Source: Planctomycetaceae bacterium
GTDB lineage: Bacteria; Planctomycetota; Planctomycetia; Planctomycetales; Planctomycetaceae
Assembly (NCBI GenBank): GCA_024742875.1
Contig: JANSXP010000009.1
Location: 93,178-157,177, forward strand
Direction of reading: 5' to 3'
DNA length: 64,000 nucleotides
The notes below the pieces were generated by a model. That model was not told the DNA's origin. It was given only the letters and a program-made list of their open reading frames with translations, and made no database searches. Each line of letters begins with the position of its first letter. The first letter of the stretch is position 1. Both the position numbers and the translations under genes were made by a program. Of the stretch, positions 1-9,161 are shown one piece after another.

Positions 1-540
1 CGGGTGGTTGTCCGTCTGGGCGAATCCCGGTGAATGCCAACTCGTCGCTGGCTGCTGTTGAATGCCGCCTGTTTGCAGGTTGAGGCTGTTCGCGCCGGTG
101 CCCGTGCGTTCCACCTGTGTCCGGTACCCGGTGGCCTCCACAAAACGTCGAAACTGTCCAACCGTGACCTCATATCGCCCGAGCAGAAACCCGCGCGACA
201 GACTCACCGAATGCGGCGGAAACTCACTGGCCGTCTGTTTGTCGGACACGGCATTTGGCTGCGCGCCCATCCGAAATGTGCCGGCTTCCAGAGGAACAAA
301 CTCCATGCCCCCGATTGTCTGAATGTCCGATGGACGACCGAGACGGCTCCCAGAATCCGCCTGGGATGCCGCACCAGATGGCCGTTCGCCCGTTGGCACG
401 TTGTCTTCGCGACGGGTCGAACTGTTGACCTCAGGACGCAGCAGTCCACAGCCGGTCAGTTGCGCGGCTATCAGCGCGGCAACCAAAAGGCGGCCGCAGT
501 GCAGCGGACGGCAAGCGGCATTGGAAACAGGGTCGGGCAT
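1..540 (-). CDS. Formylglycine-generating-enzyme (SUMF1)-like lipoprotein, 3' end off window
   Basis: Reading leftward from an ATG at 540, 180 codons are open to the window edge, so the C-terminus is missing. The N-terminus is a lipoprotein signal ending in the lipobox LTGC (about residues 27-30), then a low-complexity linker. From about residue 79 the sequence GGMEFVPLEAGTFRMGA opens the FGE-sulfatase/SUMF1 fold, followed by GRYEVTVGQFRRFVEATGY and, at the edge, PGFAQTDNHP, all typical landmarks of the family. Family members either activate sulfatases by making formylglycine or are C-type-lectin-like proteins without that activity; the catalytic cysteines would lie beyond the edge, so the activity cannot be judged. 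It follows the unknown exported protein by about 80 bases and may be the last gene of the EPS operon. Confidence 0.85.
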   Translation of the reverse strand, partial: MPDPVSNAACRPLHCGRLLVAALIAAQLTGCGLLRPEVNSSTRREDNVPTGERPSGAASQADSGSRLGRPSDIQTIGGMEFVPLEAGTFRMGAQPNAVSDKQTASEFPPHSVSLSRGFLLGRYEVTVGQFRRFVEATGYRTQVERTGTGANSLNLQTGGIQQQPATSWHSPGFAQTDNHP

Positions 541-619
541 GATCCAGCCGGTACAGGAAGAGGGGGGGCTGGATGCTACTCGTAGCAGCGGAGCACGGAA
601 ACAGGAATCCGTGCGGTCG

Positions 620-2224
620 TTATTCAACCAGCTTCAGCACATGAATCACAGGCAGCTCTTCATAATCGTTGACGGCCGCTTTGGCCGCATCCACCTCGCT
701 GAGGTACAGCAGATTTCGTTCACGATCGTAGGCCATGCCGCCGATTTCCTTGCCGCAGTCCTGATACATGAACCGATTCAGGCTGCCGCCGGGAGTCTGC
801 CCGTTCCAGCGATACCACGGATCTTTGTTGGGCACAGCCCGTTTGGCCCCCGCGAGGATCTGCCGGGGATCGTAAAACAGCATCTGCACTTCATACGCGG
901 AAGCGTGATAACCTTTGTAGTCGTAGCACTCTCCGGGGCGCGGCATTCCGTAGTGCACCGGCCCCAGGCCTTTGCGTCCCACAACGACCACCGCCTGTTT
1001 TTTGCCCAGCGTGAGCCAGGCGGCTCCCTGCCAGCTGTCCGCCGGATGATGGCCGGTCATCGGCGCGTCCATCGGATACCACAGCAAAGGAACCGCATCG
1101 AGACTGGCTCCGGGCGACAGATTCTCCTGCGTCACTCGGTATGCATACAGGGCGGGCCCCTGGCTGGATGTCTGTCGGCCCGTGCTGATCTGCAGACCGG
1201 ACATCAGGTTCCTGCCATCCAGATAACCGTCCGCGATCCCCGCGGGAATCTCCGCGATGTAACCCGCGTTCTTATAACTGTGCCAGCGGCTGCCGCCGTT
1301 TTGTGGCCCCAGATGCCACAGGCCGCGAACCGCGTCGCTCGACAGATCTGTCGATGTCAGACCGTGCGACAGGTAGTCTACGCGGGAAACGTTGTAATAC
1401 TTGTAGATGGTCCAGTGGAGCCGGTTGCCCACCACCTGCATGCCGCCGATCTTGAATGGTTCCGATGAGCCAGCCGTCATCCGCCCTCGAATGCCTTTGG
1501 TAATGTCGGCAAACGGCTGCAGGATTTTCGCTTCCGGAATCCGGTTGATGTCCCTGTGTGGTGAGACCACCGGCCGGGGAATGTTGATCTCCGCAATCAG
1601 CTGTTGATGCTCGTGCCCCATCAGAAACAGTGACCCGGGATGTCCATCGTCGGGACCACTGGGATCTCCGTCGGCCCGATAGGCAATCGCCCAGCCACCC
1701 AGGCCAAACCGACTGCCGTTGCCATCGCCGAATTCCGGGCGAAAACCGCCCAGGTATTCGAAGTTACCGGGCGTGATGAGCTGTGGATGCAGAGGCGTCT
1801 GCTGCCGCACAGGAGCTGATGTGGTCAGCGAGTGGGAAGGCGCAGCCGCTTCAGTCGCCGTTCCATCGTCCGCCCGAATTTCTTCCTCCGACTGCGTGAT
1901 CGGATCTGTGTCATGGAAGTCCTCAACCGCAAACTGCTCATCAAGCCGCTGGCTTTGTTCCTGAGCCTGCTGCCGCAGGTCACGGATACGCTGTAGTTCG
2001 TCCTGGACGACGTCCGGCTTCCCTGCGGTCTCCGATCTGTTTACGTCGCCACTGGCGGCATCCGTGGATGCCACTTCGGTGACAGGGGCTGCGGGCTCGA
2101 CATCCACCGTCGTCCGGGCACTGGCGTCCGGCGTGTGCCCAAGGTCCGCGACAATGTCCCGCGCCATAAACACGGCCAGAGCAGCAGCAGCCACAACCAT
2201 AGACAGGTACGCAATCGTTTTCAT
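620..2224 (-). CDS. Exported protein of unknown function
   Basis: A 534-residue protein with an N-terminal hydrophobic segment (about residues 4-20) that can act as signal anchor. A low-complexity, glutamine- and acid-rich linker follows (about 25-145), then a compact domain from about residue 150 to the end, starting FEYLGGFRPEFG. The domain is rich in Gly, Trp and Tyr and has repeated short beta-type motifs (GGWAIAYRADGDP, LFLMGHEHQQ), which suggests a beta-rich extracellular fold, possibly a propeller. I do not recognise the family. It lies 60 bases downstream of the polysaccharide polymerase on the same strand, so a role at the cell surface is plausible but is inference from position only. 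Confidence 0.8.
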   Translation of the reverse strand: MKTIAYLSMVVAAAALAVFMARDIVADLGHTPDASARTTVDVEPAAPVTEVASTDAASGDVNRSETAGKPDVVQDELQRIRDLRQQAQEQSQRLDEQFAVEDFHDTDPITQSEEEIRADDGTATEAAAPSHSLTTSAPVRQQTPLHPQLITPGNFEYLGGFRPEFGDGNGSRFGLGGWAIAYRADGDPSGPDDGHPGSLFLMGHEHQQLIAEINIPRPVVSPHRDINRIPEAKILQPFADITKGIRGRMTAGSSEPFKIGGMQVVGNRLHWTIYKYYNVSRVDYLSHGLTSTDLSSDAVRGLWHLGPQNGGSRWHSYKNAGYIAEIPAGIADGYLDGRNLMSGLQISTGRQTSSQGPALYAYRVTQENLSPGASLDAVPLLWYPMDAPMTGHHPADSWQGAAWLTLGKKQAVVVVGRKGLGPVHYGMPRPGECYDYKGYHASAYEVQMLFYDPRQILAGAKRAVPNKDPWYRWNGQTPGGSLNRFMYQDCGKEIGGMAYDRERNLLYLSEVDAAKAAVNDYEELPVIHVLKLVE

Positions 2225-2284
2225 GGTTGCGATGCTCGCAGTGCGGGTTGGACTGGCTGGGCGAACGCAGTGTGTGCGTCAACT

Positions 2285-3797
2285 CTAGTTCATGATCACG
2301 GGCGGATCATTGGGATCGAAGCCGGCGTTCCATGCCGTTGTTCTCACGGGCGCGGTGGCCACAGGTGCTGCCAGTCCCGGCGATGCATCGGCTGCAGATT
2401 TGCCGTCACCGTATGAACCCGCGCTCACCGAAGCGGGCGGATAAGTCGCGTTTGCTGCGGCCTGACTCAGGGCAGATTCTGTCGTCACCGTTTCACGCCA
2501 GTCGACCGCAGGCACACCGACACCAGCCAGCGCTGGTTCAGCAAGAGGCTGAATCTCGCCGTTTTCCAGCATGCGGTTGTAAACCAGAATGCCACCCGCT
2601 CCCAGCAGAGCCACATAGTAGGGCACTTCCAGCGCTTCCAGACTGACAAACTGCGCCGACACTCCGAAACCGACCAATGCGGCAATCGTCATGCGACACG
2701 AATCGCCAAACCATGGCGGCGCGTTGGGGCCAATCGTCATCAGCAGCATGGCGCATCGCCAGATGCACACCAGATAAAAGCCCGAGAACATAATGATGCC
2801 CGGCAGCCCGGTTTCAGTTGCCGTCTGCACCCACAGGCTGTGGGCTTCCTTGTTCTTTTCCCAGCCAAACTCTTCCGCGTGCAGCGGCCAGTGGTCAGGG
2901 CCGCAGCCAAAAATCGGATCCCGCTTAAACAGCGTCCAGCAGTCTTTCCACAGGTCAAGTCGACTCTGAGCCGACGCTTCGTGCTTACCGGCTTTCTTTT
3001 CAAACGTTCGCATAAAGCGAGCGCGAACTTCCGGGCCAGCCATCAGCAGCCCGGCAAGGATTCCGACAGCGAACATCGTGTAATGAAACGACGTCTTCTT
3101 AATCAGAAAGAAGGAAATCATCACGCCGATGCCTGTCGCCAGCATCGCCCCCCCGCGAAAACGAAAACAGAATCGCATGCAGAATCAGGGCCATACACAG
3201 GCCAATGACGCCCTTTTGAGGTATGGAATCAGTGTTCAGAAACAGAAAGAAGGCCACACCGAGTGACGTCACAAACCCAATGGCGGCCGAGTTATTGTCC
3301 ACGCCGCCAAAGCCGTTGAAGTACAGGAAGTTGTATCCCTGGAAATAACGGATATTCAGGTCAAAGCACACGTATCCCTGACACAGCACAATCACCCACG
3401 CGAGAGACTTCAGGTCTTTGATGTCCCGACACGTGGTGATGCCGACCAGAAACGGCAGCAGAATTTTTCCGATCTGCTCCACGAAGTACCACGCATGCGG
3501 CGGACTGTCGGCGCCAAATGCCAGCAGCACACTCCACATCCAGAAGCCCACAAACAGGAACAGAACCAGTCGGGCTTTGCCAAGCTTCCAGTTGCCGAAC
3601 CCGCGACACGCCCAGCTGAGCAGCATGGCACCGGCCACGATCAGACTGAATCGCCCGCCGGAAATGGAATGGGCCCACATGAAGTCAGGACGCAGCAAAG
3701 CGAGGGCCACGTAAGCCAGAAATCCGTAGAACGGGGAGAACAGCGATGAGCTGACGCCCATGGCAGTCAGCAGCCATGTAAAGACCAGACCTTTCAC
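2285..3797 (-). pseudogene. O-antigen ligase/polymerase-like membrane protein, split by a frameshift
   Basis: Two reading frames together encode one Wzy_C-type polytopic protein. The first (GTG at 3797) holds about seven hydrophobic segments and runs to FSFSRGG. The second continues AMLATGIGV and carries the periplasmic loop (FGCGPDHWPLHAEEFGWE, AHSLWVQTATETGLPG) and last helices, ending at 2285 after a low-complexity tail. They meet at seven C's at 3148-3154; with six, the frames join as FSFSRGAMLATG, the usual landmark of this family, giving about 503 residues. The GTG overlaps the stop of the sugar transferase (GTGA), so it is translationally coupled. Relatives polymerise or transfer surface glycans and occur beside exosortase/EPS genes. 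The shift may be a sequencing slip, a true mutation or phase variation; the sequence alone cannot say. Confidence 0.75.
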
Positions 3798-5020
3798 TGC
3801 CCCACCTCAATTTCGCGTTCGGGCTCTGAATATGTTGTGTCCACCATTTCATTCAGTGGTTCCAGACAGCTTTCCCAGCGGTGGTTCAGCTGTACCCACG
3901 CACTGGCAGCCATGCCCAGTTCTTCCGCGCGGCAGCGGTCTTCAAACACACGGCCAATCTGAGACACCCAGTCGTCGATGGAGTCTGCATTGAGCAACTG
4001 CAGCCCGGGTTCAATGTCCAGGCCTTTCAGAGGCTCTGTGGAACAGACAATCGGACGGCCACACGCCATCGCCTCCAGGACCTTGTTCTGCACGCCTCGG
4101 GCGATGCGCAGAGGTACCACGACACACTCGGATTCGTGCAAATGAGGCCGCACATCAGGAACCGGCCCCACCACGTTCACGCCGGGCAGCTCATCGAGGG
4201 CCTGCACTTCGCGTGTGGGGCTCTTGCCAACAATGCGAAACTCGGCGTCCGGATAGCGAGCGCGAACTCGCGGCCAGACTTCGCGACTGAACCACGTGAC
4301 AGCATCGCTGTTCGGCAGGTAGTTGAGGACGCCCACAAACACACAGGAGTGTTTTTTCGGCTCCACGTGCATCGGGGCAAAGTACTCGGTATCAACACCG
4401 TTGCCGATGGCCTGAATGGGGGCTTCCGGACAGAACTGAGTGAACAGACTGCGTTCCGCATCGCTGACAACGAGCAGACGTTCCGAAGACTGCGCCAGTC
4501 GGATTTCCAGTTCGCGCAAACGCTCACCTTCCGTCTGGTAAACGCGGGACATGGGAAACCGAGCGGCCTGGGCATAGTCCAGCCACTTCTGACTGTCGAC
4601 GTCAATCAGATCCACCCAGGCGTGCTGAATATGGCCCAGCTCCGGCGTCCTCAGGTATTCGGCAATCCCCGAAGACGAAGACAGCGTGGCCGTATACCTG
4701 GTTCGCATCGCCCACTGCCGAATCACAGAACTGAGCACGCGGTTATCGAACAGCCCTTCGGTGACCGTGCGTCCCCGCAGCAGCGACACGGCCCCACGGA
4801 CGTACCGCATTTTTCCGCTGTGCGGCACGACGGCCAGACGTGTGGTGACACCTTCCAGAGCGGTTCGCGTGGCATGCGAAACGGGCTCATCGGCCAGGCA
4901 GATCAGATCCACTTCTGAGCGCGCCGCCAGATACTTCAGGATGTTCCATGTGCGAATCCGGTCTCCGCGATCCGGCGGCCAGGGCACACGATGCGTGATA
5001 TACAGAACGCGGGGCTTCAT
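3794..5020 (-). CDS. Sugar transferase of the exosortase/PEP-CTERM EPS type
   Basis: A 408-residue glycosyltransferase with GT-B fold features. The N-terminus, VLYITHRVPWPPDRGDRIRTW, is the characteristic opening of sugar transferases found in exosortase-associated loci. A GT4-type C-terminal domain follows: GNGVDTEYFAP (about 215), CVFVGVLNYLPNSDA (about 235), then VVPLRIARGVQNKVLEAMACG (about 300-325), the E-containing nucleotide-sugar site. It should transfer a sugar from a nucleotide donor to the lipid-linked repeat unit at the inner membrane. The ATG at 5020 overlaps the deacetylase stop by four bases and its own stop overlaps the polymerase start, so three genes are tightly coupled. Donor and acceptor cannot be inferred. 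Confidence 0.88.
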   Translation of the reverse strand: MKPRVLYITHRVPWPPDRGDRIRTWNILKYLAARSEVDLICLADEPVSHATRTALEGVTTRLAVVPHSGKMRYVRGAVSLLRGRTVTEGLFDNRVLSSVIRQWAMRTRYTATLSSSSGIAEYLRTPELGHIQHAWVDLIDVDSQKWLDYAQAARFPMSRVYQTEGERLRELEIRLAQSSERLLVVSDAERSLFTQFCPEAPIQAIGNGVDTEYFAPMHVEPKKHSCVFVGVLNYLPNSDAVTWFSREVWPRVRARYPDAEFRIVGKSPTREVQALDELPGVNVVGPVPDVRPHLHESECVVVPLRIARGVQNKVLEAMACGRPIVCSTEPLKGLDIEPGLQLLNADSIDDWVSQIGRVFEDRCRAEELGMAASAWVQLNHRWESCLEPLNEMVDTTYSEPEREIEVGQ

Positions 5021-5961
5021 ACGGACACCTCCGGTGATGTCTCTGATAAGACCGACGGATCGACGGCAGATTCTGTTGCGGCTGCCCGGCTCGTTGCTGA
5101 CTCATTTCCTGCCAAACGCATCCCTGCCAGCACATCCGACATGGTGCCCAGCCGAAATGTCTGCAGCAGGGCACGCATTTTGGGCGTCGTGGTTTTCAGG
5201 TTTTGATAGTGGCGGAACCGTGACTTCCAGGAGCAGGCCACCCGTGGCTGATCGGGATCGAACTCCCACGGATGGATGTAGACATTGAGTGGACGCTGCT
5301 GAGCTCGCACGCGATGGAGCAGTCGTTTCGTCAGCCACCAGGGAAACAGTCGCAGATATCCACCGCCACCGACGGGCACACGCGTGCCCCATTCGCACAC
5401 CATCCCCGGGAATTCGGTGATGGGGCCTGATGGCGTGGTAATCACGTGCGGCTCCAGACGAGCCGTGGGAATGCCGTAGCGATCATGACGAATCGGATAG
5501 ATGCTCGAATCCGTCGTGAATCCCTCTTCGATCAGGATTTCCAGAGCCCACAGCGAATCATTGGTGATCGAAAAACTGGGCGAGCGATACAGCCGCACGG
5601 CGTAGCCCACAGTGTCCTGGAGGATGTCACGCGACTCGATCAGGTCCGCCCGAAAGCGGTCTGGTCCCAGCTCATACACCAACTGGTGATTCTGGCTGTG
5701 GCAGCCGATCTCGTGCCCCGCTGACGCAATCTCGCGAATCAGCTGCGGATAACGCTCGGCCACCCAGCCAAGAACAAAAAACGTGCCGCGAGTATTTGTC
5801 TGTGCCGCAATTTCCAAAGCCGCGTGTGTGTTCCGCTCGACACGACATTCAAACGCCGACCAGTCGGCGGGATCAATGACAGAGGTGAACGCTCCGACGT
5901 GAAAATAGTCTTCCACATCGACCGTAAACGCGCCGTCCAGTCCTGTCCGCTGACCGCTCAT
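5017..5961 (-). CDS. Polysaccharide deacetylase, PEP-CTERM/EPS locus subfamily
   Basis: About 314 residues from the ATG at 5961; a GTG four codons earlier is possible but has no spacing for a ribosome site. The NodB-like domain starts at FTVDVEDYFHVGAF, containing the metal-binding Asp pair, followed by TRGTFFVLGWVAERYP, AGHEIGCHSQNH (the HxxxH metal motif) and LYRSPSFSI (the RxPxF motif). The C-terminal part, GGGYLRLFPWWLTKRLL with VYIHPWEFDPDQPR, matches the extension found in deacetylases of exosortase-linked EPS loci. The enzyme probably removes N-acetyl groups from the exopolysaccharide or its lipid-linked precursor. It sits between the chain-length kinase and the sugar transferase, overlapping the latter by four bases. 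Confidence 0.9.
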   Translation of the reverse strand: MSGQRTGLDGAFTVDVEDYFHVGAFTSVIDPADWSAFECRVERNTHAALEIAAQTNTRGTFFVLGWVAERYPQLIREIASAGHEIGCHSQNHQLVYELGPDRFRADLIESRDILQDTVGYAVRLYRSPSFSITNDSLWALEILIEEGFTTDSSIYPIRHDRYGIPTARLEPHVITTPSGPITEFPGMVCEWGTRVPVGGGGYLRLFPWWLTKRLLHRVRAQQRPLNVYIHPWEFDPDQPRVACSWKSRFRHYQNLKTTTPKMRALLQTFRLGTMSDVLAGMRLAGNESATSRAAATESAVDPSVLSETSPEVSV

Positions 5962-6024
5962 CTGCTGCCCCACCTTTTCCGAACAACGACAGCCGATGCT
6001 GCCGGCTGCTCACTTTGCACGCGA

Positions 6025-8283
6025 TCAGCTGTTCACAGTTTCGCGTTTGACCTGGCGCTGAACTTCCTGTCGATAGCCGTAGCTGGATCGCTGGAAGTCT
6101 GAGTCTGAGCCCACCATGACAGCACCCAGCAGTGGTACCTGCAGGCTTCGCAGTGAGTCGCGACTTTGAGCGACGTATGGAATGCGGCTGTAGTCTTTGC
6201 GTGTGGACAGCAGCACGATGTCTGCGTTCTGGGCCAGCATTGAAGGCTCAGCCACGAACAGCAGCGGTGACGTATCAATGATCACGAAATCAAACTGAGA
6301 CTTCAGCGTATCGATCATGGCGCGACCGCCATCGACGGTTAGCTTCTGCAGTACCTCCTGATCCACCTGGCCGGCCGGAATGAATGTCAGCCCGCTGGCC
6401 TGCGTTTCCTGACAGATATCAGGCAGGGACACTTCACCGCGGAGGTATTCACAGATGCCGGGGCCTTCGCGACCATCCATCATCAGGTGAGCCGACGGTC
6501 GGCGGAAATCACAGTCAACGATGGCAATGCGTTTGCCGGATCGGGCCAGACTGGCGGCCAGCTGACAGGAGACGGTGGTCTTGCCTTCGTTGGCCGAGGC
6601 ACTGGTGATCAGAATGGAGGCCGGTCGGCTGGGATCGATATGCCGCATCAGATAGGTGCGAACCACATCCATGGATTCGATCACGGCACGATTCCATTCG
6701 TCATAGTCCACCTTGCCGGCCAGAATGCCCATCCCCAGCAGGCCCCCCTTGTCGGGTGACGGGATGGTGCCGATCAGACGCAGGTTGACAGCGTTGGCAA
6801 TGTCTGACGTGCTGCCCACGCGATGGGAGAACCATTCAAACATCGTGAACCCGGCCAGCACCATAAACAGGGTGCCCAGTCCGCCGACGCTTGCCAGCTG
6901 CACACGTTTCTTGATGTTTCGTTTTTCGGGAACATTGGCTTCCTGAACCACACGCACACGCTGCGGGCGAGCCAGGTCAATTTTCTTACTGGTGATCTGC
7001 TTCGCCAGATCTTCGCGGGCCTTCACCAGATGCGAGATTCTGTTCTTTTCCCGCTCCAGTTCCACCAGACGCTGGCCCAGCAGGTCGTAGTTGTCTTCAG
7101 CCGCCCGGATATCCTTCTGCAGCGTGTCTTTCTGATTTTGTGCCAGCGAGTACTTATCAAGCACAATGTTCGTACCGGTGGGAGCTTCGGGCAGATCGCC
7201 TCCGATTCCGGCAACCTGTCTTGCCAGTTCTTTCTCCTGTCGCTTCAGCCTGACCAGATCAGGGTGATTCTTGTTCCGGACCGCTCGTTCAAACCTGGCA
7301 ATCTTGGAACGCAGGGCGGACAGCTGAGCCCGCGCCTGTTTGCTGCCGTCATCGGTGACACCTGTGTCGTCCGAGGTGGTTGATACAGGAATGCGACCGG
7401 CAACGCGCCGTCGCGCTTCTGCCCGCGTCACGCCACGTCCAACAAGGTAATCGATCTGCGAGTCCATGAGCCGGATATCGCCTTCGATCTTTTCCAGGTC
7501 GCGCTGCAAACGCTGAATTTTTGCCGTCTCCAGCTGCTGTTTGGCAACAGCCGCCTCAGAATCCCCGGTACCCAACTCGCTCGCCAGGCGATCAATCCGC
7601 TCGTTGTTCTGCGTGACGTCCCGATCCAGCTCGCTGAATTCCTTTTCCATGGACTGCAGGTAATCGAGCTGCTCCTTCCGTTCATGATACACGTGGTCAT
7701 TCAGATACACGTCTTTGACAGCATTCACAACGGCCGCGATGTCTTCCGGGTATTCGCCGGCCAGCGAGATGCGGATGTACTCTTCGCTGAAGTCTGAATC
7801 GACCGACAGTTCTTTTTCCAAAAACTCAACCGGATACTTCATGTCTTTCATCATCCGCGTCTCTTTGATGCCGTCGACACGCATGGCAGAAGTCAGATTG
7901 GTGCGGCTGGTGATGTAGTTAATCTGTGAATTGCGGTAGTGGATGAACTCCGCACGACTGTCATCTTCGCCCGTAAGCGAAAGTTGAAACTGATCGATCT
8001 TCAGCAGTGCGGCGGTTTCAAACTGCGCGGGAATCATCTGCCACAACAGTCCGGCGACCAGCAGGGCAGCGGGAATGGCCACAGCCACGGCCGGCACCCA
8101 GCGACGACGAAATGCATCCAGAATGCTCCAGAATGTGACTGGTCGCTCAGACCCGTTTCCGATGGGAGCGGCGCCGGGAGTCGTGTTCACGCGGCTGCTG
8201 ATGGATCCTCTGCTCGGCGCTCCGCTGGGCACGCTGTTTTCGGAGTTTTGGGCACCTGGCCAGCCTGGATTGGTCGGATTCAT
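6025..8283 (-). CDS. Fused Wzz chain-length determinant / BY-type tyrosine autokinase
   Basis: About 752 residues from the ATG at 8283. After a cytoplasmic tail, a first membrane helix lies near residues 45-68 (VPAVAVAIPAALLVAGLLW). A long periplasmic part rich in heptad-like charged sequence (about 170-430, coiled coil) follows, with a second helix near 465-485. The C-terminal kinase shows a Walker A motif (SASANEGKTTVSCQLAASLA), Walker A' (IAIVDCDFRRPSAHLM) and Walker B (FDFVIIDTSPLL). The tail has only two tyrosines (SSYGYRQ), fewer than the clusters in many BY-kinases. It should set polysaccharide chain length and control export by autophosphorylation. It is the first gene of the EPS operon; the long non-coding stretch upstream probably contains its promoter. 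Confidence 0.92.
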   Translation of the reverse strand: MNPTNPGWPGAQNSENSVPSGAPSRGSISSRVNTTPGAAPIGNGSERPVTFWSILDAFRRRWVPAVAVAIPAALLVAGLLWQMIPAQFETAALLKIDQFQLSLTGEDDSRAEFIHYRNSQINYITSRTNLTSAMRVDGIKETRMMKDMKYPVEFLEKELSVDSDFSEEYIRISLAGEYPEDIAAVVNAVKDVYLNDHVYHERKEQLDYLQSMEKEFSELDRDVTQNNERIDRLASELGTGDSEAAVAKQQLETAKIQRLQRDLEKIEGDIRLMDSQIDYLVGRGVTRAEARRRVAGRIPVSTTSDDTGVTDDGSKQARAQLSALRSKIARFERAVRNKNHPDLVRLKRQEKELARQVAGIGGDLPEAPTGTNIVLDKYSLAQNQKDTLQKDIRAAEDNYDLLGQRLVELEREKNRISHLVKAREDLAKQITSKKIDLARPQRVRVVQEANVPEKRNIKKRVQLASVGGLGTLFMVLAGFTMFEWFSHRVGSTSDIANAVNLRLIGTIPSPDKGGLLGMGILAGKVDYDEWNRAVIESMDVVRTYLMRHIDPSRPASILITSASANEGKTTVSCQLAASLARSGKRIAIVDCDFRRPSAHLMMDGREGPGICEYLRGEVSLPDICQETQASGLTFIPAGQVDQEVLQKLTVDGGRAMIDTLKSQFDFVIIDTSPLLFVAEPSMLAQNADIVLLSTRKDYSRIPYVAQSRDSLRSLQVPLLGAVMVGSDSDFQRSSYGYRQEVQRQVKRETVNS

Positions 8284-9161
8284 AGGACAGTTCTGCAAAG
8301 GATGAATCAGTTCGGAGCAACAAGGCGTCCGTGAAGACGCCGGAACCTTCCCTGTGGGTACTTAGCTCATCGAACCTCAACAGGAGGAAAAAAGGCAACG
8401 AATGACGACCGAGCCCAACAAAAAGGCACCGCGGGCCCGCCTGAGCGCAACACACCGGCCAGCGTCGTCGTTCTGCTGGGACACTACGCGACGAAACAGG
8501 GGCTGCCGGCCGTTTGTGAAGGAGAGAGACGACTTTGACACAGCGACTCATCAACTGCTCGCACCGTGTCGCCATGTTGCGAATCGTCAACAGCCCCTGT
8601 TGCCGCGTCACCACACAGCAGCAGAGCGAAGGCTTGACGGAAATCCCCCGTCCGTACGAACGGTAGACTCGATGCAATCTCAACAGTCGTTATGCACAGC
8701 AGATCTGTACGACAGTGTATTGCCCAGTTCCCCTCCCCCCGGGTCACCTTTCCACTGCACTGACCACCGCGACACCCAAGCGTGACAAAATATCTCATAC
8801 ACAGAACAGCCCGACACACAACCGTTGAAAATCCCTGACGGCAGATTGAGACAATTCTCGCCGCCGCCCGAACGGCAAGACCGAGCATGTCGACGGCCGG
8901 CCGACCTGTTTGCTGCCCCGCAGGTGACGGCACTCGCCCCCAAAACGCTCACATTACAGTCAGTTAATCGGCCCATCACCGACCGGTCCGGTTGGCAGTG
9001 GCAGGCGTTTGCCACGCCACCAGCGGCATCGGGAGATGACGATGATCGGTCTGGCAATTAGAGCAACCGTCAACCAACCCACTTGACGCCTGAGCTTAGC
9101 AGCGTTATTTTTGACGTGCCCTCCTGATCGTCTCCCCCACCTGCAGACAGATTTCTGAGTT
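8284..9161. other. Long intergenic stretch with no convincing gene
   Basis: About 880 bases lie between the divergently transcribed EPS operon and the PSD1 gene. Open frames exist on both strands, but their proteins have random composition and poor start context. One plus-strand frame at 8402 has AGGAGG upstream, but spaced about 15 bases away, and its product looks random. No tRNA-like fold, long repeat or strong sigma-70 pair was found by eye. The region presumably holds the two divergent promoters. Confidence 0.5.

Noticed and set aside
323..1468. Long plus-strand frame of 381 codons
   Set aside because: It lies opposite the FGE-like and exported-protein genes; its product is rich in His, Arg and Pro, as typical of a shadow frame in GC-rich DNA.
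3099..3178. Overlap of two frames read as two separate genes
   Set aside because: The proteins join precisely at a family landmark when one base of a C-run is removed, so they are parts of one gene.
8402..8785. Plus-strand frame of 127 codons with AGGAGG upstream
   Set aside because: The ribosome site is about 15 bases from the ATG and the product has random composition, with no domain.
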